A stretch of DNA of 64,000 bases from Blautia sp. OF03-15BH (GCF_003463065.1 NZ_QSCM01000003.1:1-64000); one strand, 5' to 3'. Numbered from the stretch's first letter, positions 42,140 through 51,407 are shown. Numbers and translations are program-made. The notes: generated from the sequence alone by a model not told the origin.

Positions 42140-43660
42140 TTACATCCGTTTTTTCTGGTGGATCGAGGTACGAATGCTGAACACCTCTTCGAAGAAAGCT
42201 GCTTTTTCTGCAAAGAGCCCCATCTCCAGAATGATGTCTTCCGGCGTATCCACCTGAATGATCAGTTCCTTCTCCTTTAAGCTGACTTTCACGTTTTCAA
42301 ATTTCTGCTTATGGCTCCGGTCACAGGCATTGGCCACCCGAAGAATGGCCGTCAGCTTGGCTACCGTCAGATATTCCGAACGGTCCAGATCGGTCTCACG
42401 GCTCAGTTCCTCATAATACGGAAATTCCATGGTATTGAACTTGACCGCATAAGCAATGATCTCTCTCTCTTTTCTGGAAAGCCCGATGATCTCGGTCGCC
42501 ATGATGATCTGGTAGGAGCAGTCTGCCGGATCACTGAGAGAAATGTACTTGCCGCAGCCGTGAAGGATCACGGCGATCTGAAGCAGGAGGCGTTCCCGGC
42601 TTCCCAGACCATGAACCTTTTTCATCCGGTCAAAGATCTGCAAACCCAGATTTTCCATGATTTTTACATGGCTCTTGCTGCACTGGTAGCGTTTGGCGAT
42701 ATTTCTGGCAGAGGCCAAGATGTCATCATCAAAATTATGGCCGGCCCGGATAATCCGGTTTCTCTGTGCGTAATCATATGCATTTCCGTCATTCAGGTTC
42801 AGGCCGGGCATCCAGATGCTCTCTGCTCCCATGGCAGAAATAAATTCGCTGCAGATGATGAGCGTGGGCACGATCAGAGAAATGCTCTCCTCCGGCAGAT
42901 CAAACTGCTTCGCCGCAGCAGACGGCTCCGCATGGATCACACCGTCGTAGATCTTCTGAAACTCTTCAATGGAAAGGGATGCAGCCTTGGAAAGCCCCCC
43001 CAGATAATCTCCCACCAGGATCACATTGGAGATCTCTCTGTCTTTGACGTACATTTTTTTAAAATTCTGAAGCTCACTGCGGGTCATTTCCTGAACCAGT
43101 TCTTCGAAATGGCCATACATATGCTCCATAGCCGCCACCCGCTCCCGGATACGGAGATTTCCGATCCGGATATTCTGGGTCGCTACCAGGCTGTCCTTGT
43201 CAAAAAGAGAAACCTGAACACTGCCGCCTCCCACATCGAGGATTGCTGTGCCTTTTTCAATGATCCGGTTAAACTCATTGGCCTGGGCTGCGATGGACTT
43301 GTAATCCAGAAAACGCTGCTCTGCGTTATCCAGTACTTCGATCTTCAGGCCTGTCTTTTTCTCCAGATAATCCAGAAGGATCGTCCGGTTTTTCGCCTCC
43401 CGAATGGCACTGGTGGTATAAGCCCGGTAGGCATCTACCTTGTAGCTTTTCATGATGGAAATGAAATCATTCAGCACCAGACAGAGCTCTTCCAGCTTTT
43501 CTGTGCTGATCTTTCCGGTGGCATACGTGTCTTTTCCAAGCTCCAGCCGGCTGCGGATGCAGTCGATCTCTCGCATGCCTTTTCCTCTGGAAAGCTCAAA
43601 AATCTTTAATTCCATTTCCGATGAGCCGATATCTATGGCTCCAAACAATGTATACTGCAT
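42140..43660 (-). CDS. ppx: Ppx/GppA exopolyphosphatase-like protein
   Basis: The 506-residue protein has the ASKHA fold motifs AIDIGSSEMELKIFE and ILDVGGGSVQVSLF, and a C-terminal HD-like domain (LQIAVILHGCGKYISL). I start at MQYTLFGAIDIG (43658-43660) after GGGGGA; the frame extends 35 residues upstream into the neighbour without a site. It would degrade polyphosphate from the end or hydrolyse pppGpp; the ppk neighbour favours the first. Confidence 0.88.
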   Translation of the reverse strand: MQYTLFGAIDIGSSEMELKIFELSRGKGMREIDCIRSRLELGKDTYATGKISTEKLEELCLVLNDFISIMKSYKVDAYRAYTTSAIREAKNRTILLDYLEKKTGLKIEVLDNAEQRFLDYKSIAAQANEFNRIIEKGTAILDVGGGSVQVSLFDKDSLVATQNIRIGNLRIRERVAAMEHMYGHFEELVQEMTRSELQNFKKMYVKDREISNVILVGDYLGGLSKAASLSIEEFQKIYDGVIHAEPSAAAKQFDLPEESISLIVPTLIICSEFISAMGAESIWMPGLNLNDGNAYDYAQRNRIIRAGHNFDDDILASARNIAKRYQCSKSHVKIMENLGLQIFDRMKKVHGLGSRERLLLQIAVILHGCGKYISLSDPADCSYQIIMATEIIGLSRKEREIIAYAVKFNTMEFPYYEELSRETDLDRSEYLTVAKLTAILRVANACDRSHKQKFENVKVSLKEKELIIQVDTPEDIILEMGLFAEKAAFFEEVFSIRTSIHQKKRM

Positions 43661-43694
43661 ATAAATCCCCCTTTCTCTGAAAGCGGCAGGTTTT

Positions 43695-45008
43695 TCAGTT
43701 TTCCTTCTTCTGTCCGCAGAGGTAATCAATAAACTGCTGGGCGGTACGTCCGGAGAGGCCGCCATGACTCAGTTCCCACTGATTTGCCTGAAGAAGAAGC
43801 TCCTTCTCCGGCAGATCGATGTGATATTTTTCCGCCAGAGTCCGCACGATATTCTGAAATGCCTTCTTATCCGGTGCCCCGAAGTAAATCGTCACACCGA
43901 AGCGGTATACCAGAGAAAGCTTTTCCTGAACGGTGTCATTTGTATGAAGCTCCTCGTCCCTGTCTTCTTTATCCTTAAAGGTTTCTCTTACCAGATGACG
44001 CCGGTTGCTGGTGGCATAGATCAGGATATTGTCCGGCTTTCTCTCCAGACCTCCTTCAATAACTGCCTTCAGATATTTGTATTCGATCTCAAATTCTTCA
44101 AAAGAAAGATCATCCATATAAATGATAAAACGGTAATTTCTGTTCTTGATCTGAGCGATCACCTCGTTCAGATCCTGGAACTGATGCTTATAGACCTCGA
44201 TGATCCGAAGCCCTCTGTCATAATATTCGTTCAGAATTCCCTTGATACTCGTGGATTTTCCGGTTCCTGCATCTCCAAAGAGAAGACAGTTGTTTGCCGG
44301 ACGGCCCTCCACAAAGGCTTCTGTATTGTCAATGAGCTTTTTCTTTGCTGCCTCGTAGCCCACCAGATCATCCAGATGTACATGGGCGATCTTGGTGACC
44401 GGTACGATATGGACGCCCTCTTCATCATGGGCTACACGGAAGGCTTTGTGCAGGCCTAATTTTCCCACACCAAAATCCTTATAAAAACCGCTCATATCTT
44501 TTTTAAATTCATCAATGGAGGCTGTGTTTCCCAGACGGCGGCTCAGCTCACAGATCCGGTCCCGGATGCGCTTGTTGAACATTTTTCCCTGGTCGTCAGA
44601 CCCCCGGTAATCTGCAATCATGGCATAGCAGGAGGTTTCCAGTGCTTTTTCCACAACTGCAAAATCAAAATCATACAGTTCTTTAAAAATCTCAAAGTCA
44701 TGGTAGGCAAGTTCATTGATGCTGCCGCTGATCTCTCCACGGATCTCACTGGCTGTACTGAATACATTTTCATTGTTCACCAGAAGGTAGGTCAGATAGG
44801 TATGCCAGAGATTTCCTTCAAATCCATACGTGCCTGCCAGATCCACCAGACCGTGAATGCACTCATAGTAAAGGCTTCGAAGATCCTCCTCGTTGTAATA
44901 TTCACTGCCTGCGTGGTCAAAGATCCAGGCCATATCCTCCAGGATCTGTCCCTGTTCAAAATTTCGGTATACGATCAGTTCATGTATCCTTGTCATAAAT
45001 TTTTTCAA
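43695..45008 (-). CDS. DUF815-like AAA ATPase
   Basis: The 437-residue protein has an N-terminal helical part and an AAA core with Walker A LLFGDAGTGKSTSIKGIL, Walker B FIIYMDDLSFEEFE and sensor YATSNRRHLVRE, typical of DUF815 (COG2607). The function of this family is poorly known. It is 34 bp upstream of ppx and may be in the same operon as the polyphosphate genes. The ATPase assignment is firm, the role open. Confidence 0.85.
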   Translation of the reverse strand: MKKFMTRIHELIVYRNFEQGQILEDMAWIFDHAGSEYYNEEDLRSLYYECIHGLVDLAGTYGFEGNLWHTYLTYLLVNNENVFSTASEIRGEISGSINELAYHDFEIFKELYDFDFAVVEKALETSCYAMIADYRGSDDQGKMFNKRIRDRICELSRRLGNTASIDEFKKDMSGFYKDFGVGKLGLHKAFRVAHDEEGVHIVPVTKIAHVHLDDLVGYEAAKKKLIDNTEAFVEGRPANNCLLFGDAGTGKSTSIKGILNEYYDRGLRIIEVYKHQFQDLNEVIAQIKNRNYRFIIYMDDLSFEEFEIEYKYLKAVIEGGLERKPDNILIYATSNRRHLVRETFKDKEDRDEELHTNDTVQEKLSLVYRFGVTIYFGAPDKKAFQNIVRTLAEKYHIDLPEKELLLQANQWELSHGGLSGRTAQQFIDYLCGQKKEN

Positions 45009-45071
45009 ACTCCTCTTTTTGTCTTATCCCTGTGAACCGCTCTGCTGCCTGGCAGCTTTTTCAGTCCGGTG

Positions 45072-46202
45072 TCAGTAGTTTCCAAGAATCCGCATGTTAT
45101 TTGCTTCCTCACGGATGCCGCGGAGTGCGTTTTTCACGCCGCCGTCGTTTAAATTTCCCTCAAAATCCACAAAGAAACGATACTCCCAGTTTCTTCCCGG
45201 AATAGGTCTGGACTCGATCTTCGTCATGTTCAGGTTGTTGTAGATAAAATGGGACAGGATGTTATAAAGGCTTCCGCTGACATGCGGTACTTCAAAAGAA
45301 ATGCTGATCTTTTTGGCATCCCACCGGAAGATCCGCTGATTGGTCACAATGATGAACCGTGTAGAATTGGCCTCATTGTCGTAGATCTTGTCTGCCAGTA
45401 TCTTCAGCCCGAATTTCTCACCGGCAAAAGCACTGGCAATGGCCGCCTGGGTTCTGTCTCCGTCTTCTTTTACCTTTTTGGCCGCCATGGCGGTATTTAC
45501 CATGGGGATCTGCTTCCAGTCTCTGTGGCTTCCCAGATATTCCTTACACTGCGAAAGTGCCTGGCTGTGCGAATAAACCGTCTGGATGTCAGAAAGCTCC
45601 GCATCCGGAAGACCCAGAAGGTTGTGCTGGCAGCGGATCACCTGCTCGCCCACGATATAGTTTTCAAACTCCATGAGGAGATCGTACATATCGCTGACAC
45701 TTCCCGCAGTGGAATTTTCAATCGGAAGGACAGCAAAATCTGCGGATCCTTCCGCAATGGCCTCCATGGCATCCCGCCAGTGTTCCACATGGAAGGAGGT
45801 GATATCCTCCTGGAAAAATGCTTTCATGGCTGCCTCACTGTAGGCTCCCTCTACCCCCTGGAAAACCACACGCACCCGTGATTTTTCAATTCCTTCAACA
45901 GCAATAAAGGGAAGGCGTCCTACCACACCATTTTTCGCCAGAAGCTGATACTGCAGTTTCCGGCTCATGGACATGATCTGCTGAAAAAGTTCTTCAATCC
46001 CGTGACGGTTGAAATCATTGTCTGCCAGTTCTGTCACTGCCTGGATCTTCTGTGCTTCCCTGGTGCGGTCAAACACCTTTTTTCCTGTGCTGATCTTGTA
46101 TTCTGCCACCTCGGAACTGATCTTCATCCGTTTCTGAAAAAGATCTACGATCTCCCTGTCAATAGCATCGATCTCATTTCGCAGCTCCAATAAGTTCTCC
46201 AT
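45072..46202 (-). CDS. pheA: Bifunctional chorismate mutase/prephenate dehydratase
   Basis: The 376-residue protein has an AroQ-type chorismate mutase at residues 1-90 (LRNEIDAIDREIVDLFQKR), a prephenate dehydratase domain (VVFQGVEGAYSEAA, ENSTAGSVSDMYDLL, TRFIIVTNQ) and a C-terminal ACT domain (VPHVSGSLYNILSHF, ESRPIPGRNWEYRFF) for phenylalanine feedback. It catalyses two steps from chorismate to phenylpyruvate. Its start overlaps the folBK stop by 29 bp, placing it at the end of the folate operon. Confidence 0.96.
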   Translation of the reverse strand: MENLLELRNEIDAIDREIVDLFQKRMKISSEVAEYKISTGKKVFDRTREAQKIQAVTELADNDFNRHGIEELFQQIMSMSRKLQYQLLAKNGVVGRLPFIAVEGIEKSRVRVVFQGVEGAYSEAAMKAFFQEDITSFHVEHWRDAMEAIAEGSADFAVLPIENSTAGSVSDMYDLLMEFENYIVGEQVIRCQHNLLGLPDAELSDIQTVYSHSQALSQCKEYLGSHRDWKQIPMVNTAMAAKKVKEDGDRTQAAIASAFAGEKFGLKILADKIYDNEANSTRFIIVTNQRIFRWDAKKISISFEVPHVSGSLYNILSHFIYNNLNMTKIESRPIPGRNWEYRFFVDFEGNLNDGGVKNALRGIREEANNMRILGNY

Positions 46203-47010
46203 GTAATTCTCCTTTTAGCTCTTTCATTGTTTTTCCGTAAATGGGATGACGTTTATAGGGTGCGATCTCTGCCATGGGATCCACCACAAAATCACGGTTC
46301 TGCATATCGATATGCGGAATGGTCAGTTCCTCGGAATCCATCACCAGATCGTCATAAAAAATGATATCCAGATCCAGCGTTCTCGGTCCCCATCGAAGCA
46401 CCCGTTCCCTTCCATGCTCCGCTTCTATGCGGTGGAGCTCCTCAAGAAGTTCTTCTGGAGTGAGAAGGGTCCGCACCTCCATGGCTCCGTTGAGGAAATC
46501 ATCCTGCTCCACAACACCATACGGCTTGGTCACAATGAGGCTGGAGACTCTGGTCACTGTGGTGTCTTTGATGGTGCCTACCTCCTGAATGGCCTCCCGT
46601 ACTGTCTTTTCCGTTTCTCCCATATTCGCTCCAACAGCGATGTAAGCTGTATGCCAGCTCCGCTCGATCTCTACGGAAACGGTATCTAACGGAAGATTGA
46701 CCGGTGCCCAGGGCTTCTTGATCTCCAGATGGATCTTTTCCAGGCCTTTTGTTTGCAGAAGAAGCTCCCGGCACAGATTCTCGGCTGCCGCTTCCAGAAG
46801 CTTATAGGTATGGCTGCTCATATAATCCTTGATCTGATGGCTGATCTCGCCGTAATTGATGGATTTTTCCAGATCATCCGTCAGCCCTGCCGGTCTTGTA
46901 TTGGTGTAAAGGGTCACGTCAAAGAGGAATTTCTGTCCCAGAAAGGTTTCTTCCGGATAAACACCGTGGTTGCAGTAAAGCTCCAGATCTCTGATATGTA
47001 TCTTATCCAT
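46174..47010 (-). CDS. folBK: Fused dihydroneopterin aldolase/HPPK (FolB-FolK)
   Basis: The 278-residue protein joins dihydroneopterin aldolase (about 1-117: MDKIHIRDLELYCNHGVYPEE, the SINYGEI and AAENLC segments) to 6-hydroxymethyl-dihydropterin pyrophosphokinase (about 120-275: AYIAVGANMGETEKTVREAI, WGPRTLDLDIIFYDD, IPHIDMQNRDFVVDP). One chain thus does two consecutive folate steps. It lies ten bases after folP. Fusions of this order occur in Clostridia. Confidence 0.95.
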   Translation of the reverse strand: MDKIHIRDLELYCNHGVYPEETFLGQKFLFDVTLYTNTRPAGLTDDLEKSINYGEISHQIKDYMSSHTYKLLEAAAENLCRELLLQTKGLEKIHLEIKKPWAPVNLPLDTVSVEIERSWHTAYIAVGANMGETEKTVREAIQEVGTIKDTTVTRVSSLIVTKPYGVVEQDDFLNGAMEVRTLLTPEELLEELHRIEAEHGRERVLRWGPRTLDLDIIFYDDLVMDSEELTIPHIDMQNRDFVVDPMAEIAPYKRHPIYGKTMKELKGELHGELIGAAK

Positions 47011-47020
47011 ATAAACCTCC

Positions 47021-47845
47021 TTACTCTACGATCCACTTTTTCTCATGGAGAATGGCTTCTGTCATCTGAATGGCACGGAAATTCTCTTTCACGTCATGAA
47101 CACGGACAAAAGCGGCTCCCTGCATCACACCGAAAACTGTCGTCACCATGGTACCTTCCACACGCTCGGAGGCCGGAAGATCCAGTGTCAGTCCTACAAC
47201 GGATTTTCTGGAGGTTCCAAGTAGAATGGGATATCCCAGCTCTTTCAGATCATCCATATGGTGAATCGCAATGAGGTTGTGTTCATAGGTCTTTCCGAAA
47301 CCGACACCCGGATCCAGAATGATTTTATCTTCTTTAATGCCTGCTTTTTTCGCAATGGCGATGGTCTCTCTCAGATCGTCCAGAAGCTCTTTCCGGAAAT
47401 CCTGATAATCGGTATTGTCCCGGTTGTGCATCAGACAGCAGGATGCATCGTATTTTGCAATGACACCAGCCAGTTTTTCATCTGCCTTCAGTCCCCAGAT
47501 ATCGTTGACCAGATCAGCTCCTGCCTGAAGGGCAGCCTCTGCCACACCGCTTTTATACGTATCAACGGAAACGGGTACGCCGAATTCTTTTTTTACCATC
47601 TCGATCATGGGGACCACACGGCTGATCTCCTCTTCGTCGGAAATCTTTTCATAACCGGGTCTGGTGGATTCTCCGCCGATATCAATGATGGCTGCCCCCT
47701 CCCGGATCATATCCTCCGTATGCTTCTTTGCCGCATCCAGCTGATTCCATCTGCCTCCGTCAGAGAAAGAATCCGGTGTCACATTCAGGATTCCCATAAC
47801 ATAACAGTGATTTTTAAGATCAAACTCTCTATTTCCGATTTTCAT
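47021..47845 (-). CDS. folP: Dihydropteroate synthase
   Basis: The 274-residue TIM-barrel enzyme condenses dihydropterin pyrophosphate with p-aminobenzoate and is the sulfonamide target. It shows GILNVTPDSFSDGGR, DIGGESTRPGYEKI, the Lys-containing end GTSRKSVVG and a final RVHDVKE. Spacing on both sides is short, within the folate operon. Confidence 0.96.
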   Translation of the reverse strand: MKIGNREFDLKNHCYVMGILNVTPDSFSDGGRWNQLDAAKKHTEDMIREGAAIIDIGGESTRPGYEKISDEEEISRVVPMIEMVKKEFGVPVSVDTYKSGVAEAALQAGADLVNDIWGLKADEKLAGVIAKYDASCCLMHNRDNTDYQDFRKELLDDLRETIAIAKKAGIKEDKIILDPGVGFGKTYEHNLIAIHHMDDLKELGYPILLGTSRKSVVGLTLDLPASERVEGTMVTTVFGVMQGAAFVRVHDVKENFRAIQMTEAILHEKKWIVE

Positions 47846-47865
47846 AAACTGTTTCCTCCATCACT

Positions 47866-48351
47866 TCAGTACTCTATGATCAGATTTTTCTTTTCTGCAC
47901 TCCAGTCACATTCCTTCTCTGCCTTGCAGCCAAAGCAGCTCCGGGACATTTTATCCGCCCGGTAAAGAATGCCTGTCAGACTTTTTTCATCTCGGATCTC
48001 CCGGTTCCGGTGATTTTCAATGGCTCTCAGAATACGTGCTTTCTCTTCTTCCGTATAGCCATGCCGGTCCATGAGTTTTTCTGCCAGCGGAAGGCTCGCC
48101 AGCTGATGCGGTGTCCCGTCTTCATATTGCACAAAACGGCCCACATCATGAAGAAGGGCCGCCGTATAGATCTCTTCTTTTTCAAGTTTCAGATTCTCTT
48201 CCAGATTAAAAAGATAGGCCAAGCGTGCCACATCCAGAAAATGTGCCATGTCATGGCCACAGAAGATCCTGTCTCTCTCGAAGAAAGCGATCTTCGAGAG
48301 ACAGGTCCGATATAAGGGATCCTGAAGGATCTCATTCACCCGCTCCATCAT
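47866..48351 (-). CDS. HD-domain hydrolase in the folate operon
   Basis: The 161-residue protein has a full HD metal set: GHDMAHFLDVARLAYLF, LLHDVGRFVQYEDGTPH and a distal YRADKMSR. The C terminus has three cysteines. HD proteins remove phosphates from nucleotides. It lies between folE (4-bp overlap) and folP, exactly where a dihydroneopterin-triphosphate phosphatase would be needed, and no Nudix FolQ is present in the window. That role is inference; HD proteins are also found near folate genes in other Clostridia. Confidence 0.8.
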   Translation of the reverse strand: MMERVNEILQDPLYRTCLSKIAFFERDRIFCGHDMAHFLDVARLAYLFNLEENLKLEKEEIYTAALLHDVGRFVQYEDGTPHQLASLPLAEKLMDRHGYTEEEKARILRAIENHRNREIRDEKSLTGILYRADKMSRSCFGCKAEKECDWSAEKKNLIIEY

Positions 48352-48902
48352 CTTCCGATCATCCGATAGAAAGTATTCTGAAGCTTTTCATTGTTTTCAA
48401 AAACACCACGGGTAGTGACCGTAACGGTCTGTGCTCCCGGTTTCTTGATGCCTCTCATGGTCATGCACAGATGCTCCGCTTCGATCATGACCATCACACC
48501 CTGCGGATTCAAGTGTTCCATAAAAGCATCTGCGATCTGAGCCGTCAGACGCTCCTGGAGCTGCAGTCTTCTGGCAAACACCTCTACGGTCCTTGCGATC
48601 TTGCTCAGGCCCACTACCGTTCCATCGGGAACATACGCCACATGCACTTTTCCGTAAAACGGAAGCATGTGATGCTCGCAGAGAGAATAAAAGGTGATGT
48701 CTTTCTCTACTACCATCTCATTATTATCCACATGAAAGCGCTTGGAAAGATGCACGCCTGCATCCTCATACATTCCGCCGGCGATCTCCTCGTACATCCG
48801 GGCGATCCGGTCCGGAGTCTCCAAAAGTCCCTCTCTTTGCGGATCTTCTCCGATCCCCTCCAGGATTAATTTAACGCCTTCTCTGATTTTTTCCTGATCC
48901 AT
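48348..48902 (-). CDS. folE: GTP cyclohydrolase I
   Basis: The 184-residue enzyme opens GTP to dihydroneopterin triphosphate, the first folate step. It shows DRIARMYEEIAGG, the zinc ligands in YSLCEHHMLPFYGKVHVAY, the LSKIARTVEVFARRLQLQE helix and the third zinc cysteine in AEHLCMTMRG. Second gene in the operon, 27 bp after folC. Confidence 0.97.
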   Translation of the reverse strand: MDQEKIREGVKLILEGIGEDPQREGLLETPDRIARMYEEIAGGMYEDAGVHLSKRFHVDNNEMVVEKDITFYSLCEHHMLPFYGKVHVAYVPDGTVVGLSKIARTVEVFARRLQLQERLTAQIADAFMEHLNPQGVMVMIEAEHLCMTMRGIKKPGAQTVTVTTRGVFENNEKLQNTFYRMIGR

Positions 48903-48929
48903 TTCAAATCTCCTTCTTCCGGCTGCCTT

Positions 48930-50216
48930 TCAGCCAAGTTCCTTCACTGCTTTTTCCGCTTCTCCCAAAAACGACAGGGAGCCAAACACGAGGATGATCT
49001 CCTCTTTTTCTGCAGATGTGATATTCTCTTTGACCGCTTCCGCAATGGTATCTGCCGTTGTCACCGGTACGCCAAAGGTCTCCCAGACCTTTTTCAGCTC
49101 TTCCTTCGGAAGAGCCCTCGGATTGCCCGGTGTTTCCACCGCTGTCACTTTCGCCGCATAGGGGGCTGTGATACGGATGACTTTCTCATATTCTTTGTCC
49201 TTGAACACTCCCATGATATAGGAAATCTTCCTTCCGGGGAAGTAAGTTTCTATCGAAGCTGCCAGTTTCTTTGCCGCATCCTCATTGTGCGCTCCGTCCA
49301 TAATGACCAGAGGTTCCCTGTGAATGCAGGTAAAGCGGCCTCTCCAGACGGTCTTTTCCATGCCTCTTCGAAATGCTTCGTCAGAGATTCGAAAGCCAAG
49401 GCTTCGAAGTCCCTGCACAGCTTCCCAGGCCAGCGCTGCATTTTCGATCTGATAAGCGCCTGCCAGATGGATCCGGATGTTTTTTTCCGCTCCATAGGAA
49501 AAGCTCTGCTCTTCATATCCGTATTTCACATCAGAGATCTGTCCCGGATCGACGGTAATAAGCTTCGCATTCCGTTCTGCTGCTGTGCGCTTCAGCACCT
49601 CTGCCGCCTCTTCCTTCTGAAACGCGGAGATCACCAGGGAGTTTTTCCGGATGATATCTGCCTTACACTCCGCGATCTCTGTCAGATCATTTCCCAGAAC
49701 GCCCAGATGATCCAGGCTGATGGATGCAAAAATCTCCATCATCACCTCAGCGATGGCATTGGTGGCATCATCTCTTCCGCCCATGCCTGTCTCCAGAACC
49801 ACAATGTCACATTTTTTCTCTGCAAAATACAAAAGCCCAAGTGCTGTCTCGATCTCAAAAGCCGTAGGCGTCCGAAGTCCGTCCCGGTCCATGGCTTCCG
49901 ATGCTTCCCGGATCCTTGTGACCAGTCTTGCCAGCGGCTCCTTCTCTATGTATTCTCCATCCACCTGGATCCTTTCCCGGTAGGAAAACAGTGTCGGTGA
50001 AATGTACCGTCCCACCCGATAGCCGCTCTCTGTCAGCACAGTGGAAAGGAAAGCCAGGACAGAGCCTTTTCCGTTAGTCCCCGCAATGTGGACGATCTTC
50101 AGTCCCTTTTCCGGATTCCCCAGGCGTCTCAAAAGCTCTCTCATGGCATCCAGGCCAAGTACACTTCCGTATTTAGCCACATTGTCTAAATATACTCTTG
50201 CCTCTTCGTAATTCAT
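48930..50216 (-). CDS. folC: Folylpolyglutamate/dihydrofolate synthase
   Basis: The 428-residue Mur-ligase-type enzyme adds glutamate to folates. It has the P-loop HIAGTNGKGSVLAFL, ETGMGGRDDATNAI, a SLDHLGVLGNDL metal segment and the C-terminal DGAHNEDAAKKL. First gene of the folC-folE-HD-folP-folBK-pheA operon, with a near-consensus promoter 55 bp upstream. Confidence 0.96.
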   Translation of the reverse strand: MNYEEARVYLDNVAKYGSVLGLDAMRELLRRLGNPEKGLKIVHIAGTNGKGSVLAFLSTVLTESGYRVGRYISPTLFSYRERIQVDGEYIEKEPLARLVTRIREASEAMDRDGLRTPTAFEIETALGLLYFAEKKCDIVVLETGMGGRDDATNAIAEVMMEIFASISLDHLGVLGNDLTEIAECKADIIRKNSLVISAFQKEEAAEVLKRTAAERNAKLITVDPGQISDVKYGYEEQSFSYGAEKNIRIHLAGAYQIENAALAWEAVQGLRSLGFRISDEAFRRGMEKTVWRGRFTCIHREPLVIMDGAHNEDAAKKLAASIETYFPGRKISYIMGVFKDKEYEKVIRITAPYAAKVTAVETPGNPRALPKEELKKVWETFGVPVTTADTIAEAVKENITSAEKEEIILVFGSLSFLGEAEKAVKELG

Positions 50217-50270
50217 TTGTCTCCATTCTTCCTTCCGAGGGACTTTTTCTTATTCCCTCGTTAAACATGT

Positions 50271-50299
50271 ATTATAGTATAAAAGCCCCGTTTTTTCAA
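50271..50299 (-). promoter_or_regulatory. Sigma-A promoter of the folate operon
   Basis: Leftward TTGAAA (50294-50299), 17 bp, perfect TATAAT (50271-50276). No riboswitch-like structure is apparent in the short leader. Confidence 0.8.
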
Positions 50300-50412
50300 G
50301 GGCGGAGTCATTGTATTAAAGAAAGTACATCCGGCCGTTCCACGCACAGATCTGCGGTCTGCTGATCGGAACATCCTGAATAATTTTACCGTATCCGGGA
50401 ATCCTGTTTTAT

Positions 50413-50811
50413 ATGAGAAAAACATTCATTCAATGCGGCATCTTGGGCTGGGGCATGGAGATCCTGTGGACCGGGCTTGACTCCTTCCGGCGCCGGGATT
50501 ATAAACTCACCGGTCATTCCTCCCTGTGGATGTTTCCCATCTACGGCTGTGCCGCCTTCATTGGCCCTTTATCCCGGCTTCTCCAAAAGAAACATCCGCT
50601 TTTTCGCGGAAATCTCTATATGCTCGGGATCTTTCTGGTGGAATTTTCCACCGGTCTGCTCTTAAAAAGAAAAGACTGGTGTCCCTGGGATTACAGCGAC
50701 AGCCCGCTGAACATCCATGGTGTGATCCGTCTGGATTACGCTCCGCTCTGGCTCCTGGCCGGACTCTTCTTCGAGCATATACAAAAACATCCGCTGTCCT
50801 GCCATTTCTGA
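50413..50811 (+). CDS. Putative CmpB-type membrane protein
   Basis: The 132-residue protein has three or four membrane helices. It starts MRKTFIQCGILGWGMEILWTG and contains GHSSLWMFPIYGCAAF, FLVEFSTGLLLKR and WDYSDSPLNIHGVIRLDYAPLW. These match the 'putative ABC-transporter type IV' (CmpB-like, PF06541) family, widespread in Clostridia and of unknown function. Despite the family name no transporter ATPase is nearby. The ribosome site before the ATG at 50413 is poor, so the start is uncertain. Confidence 0.8.
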   Translation: MRKTFIQCGILGWGMEILWTGLDSFRRRDYKLTGHSSLWMFPIYGCAAFIGPLSRLLQKKHPLFRGNLYMLGIFLVEFSTGLLLKRKDWCPWDYSDSPLNIHGVIRLDYAPLWLLAGLFFEHIQKHPLSCHF

Positions 50812-50830
50812 CAGGAGCCAGCGGATGTTT
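50785..50830. terminator. Bidirectional terminator with double stem
   Basis: AAACATCCGCTG pairs with CAGCGGATGTTT, and inside it TCCTG pairs with CAGGA. It overlaps the end of the + strand gene and ends six bases before the stop of the converging gene. Confidence 0.88.
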
Positions 50831-50835
50831 TTATT

Positions 50836-51258
50836 TTAATGGTCACAGTCACAAGAATGCCCCGGCGGAAGGTCCGGAATTCCGTCACCATCCAGGTCCA
50901 CAGGCACCGGTCCTCTGTTTCCGATGTTCTGCGTCTGAAGCGTCCTCTTTCTGGCACGCTGTTCTTCCGAAGCTGCCAGGATGAAGTTCTTTATCTCCTT
51001 GGAATGACGGATATGCTTCAGATGAAGCACCGGATCTGTCGCATCTCCTCCGAAGCACTCCACTGTACCGAGGCCGAAGATCCGTTCCGCCAGAGAACGC
51101 ACCAGCCGGGTATCCACGATCTTGTACATATAACAGTCGTCCTCTTTCTGGCGGAGCAGACCGCTTTTTACCGTAATAAATTCTTCTGTCACATGATACG
51201 TTGTAAAAGTAAAAGGAAGGCCGAAAAACAGCCATCTTTTCCGTTCCTGAAATTTCAT
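50836..51258 (-). CDS. PH-like (bPH) protein with acidic calcium-type tail
   Basis: The 140-residue protein begins MKFQERKRWLFFGLPFTFTTYHV and then has the bacterial PH-type beta core: EEFITVKSGLLRQKEDDCYMYKIVDTRLVRSL and FGLGTVECFGGDATDPVLHLKHI read in parts. Members with this pattern are small cytosolic or membrane-tied proteins of unclear role. The last 20 residues, DLDGDGIPDLPPGHSCDCDH, look like a calcium-binding DxDxDG loop followed by a Cys/His metal-binding end, which is unusual. AGGAGGCGTGTCT precedes the ATG. Confidence 0.75.
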   Translation of the reverse strand: MKFQERKRWLFFGLPFTFTTYHVTEEFITVKSGLLRQKEDDCYMYKIVDTRLVRSLAERIFGLGTVECFGGDATDPVLHLKHIRHSKEIKNFILAASEEQRARKRTLQTQNIGNRGPVPVDLDGDGIPDLPPGHSCDCDH

Positions 51259-51407
51259 AGACACGCCTCCTGTTTTTCTATGATACCTGCTCAGTTTTTC
51301 CGCATCCGGAGCCTGCTCCTGCAGGCACAAACCTTTGCATCAAGTTTAAGTATTACCCTGATTTAAAATCAGTATAGCACACACAAAAGAAAATTCCAAA
51401 ACAATTC

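Noticed and set aside
42311..43609. 432-codon + strand frame opposite ppx
   Set aside because: Antisense shadow of the Ppx/GppA-like gene without coding signals.
45036..45062. GC-rich inverted repeat with T-run as a + strand terminator
   Set aside because: No + strand gene lies upstream, and the stem leaves a loop of only three bases.
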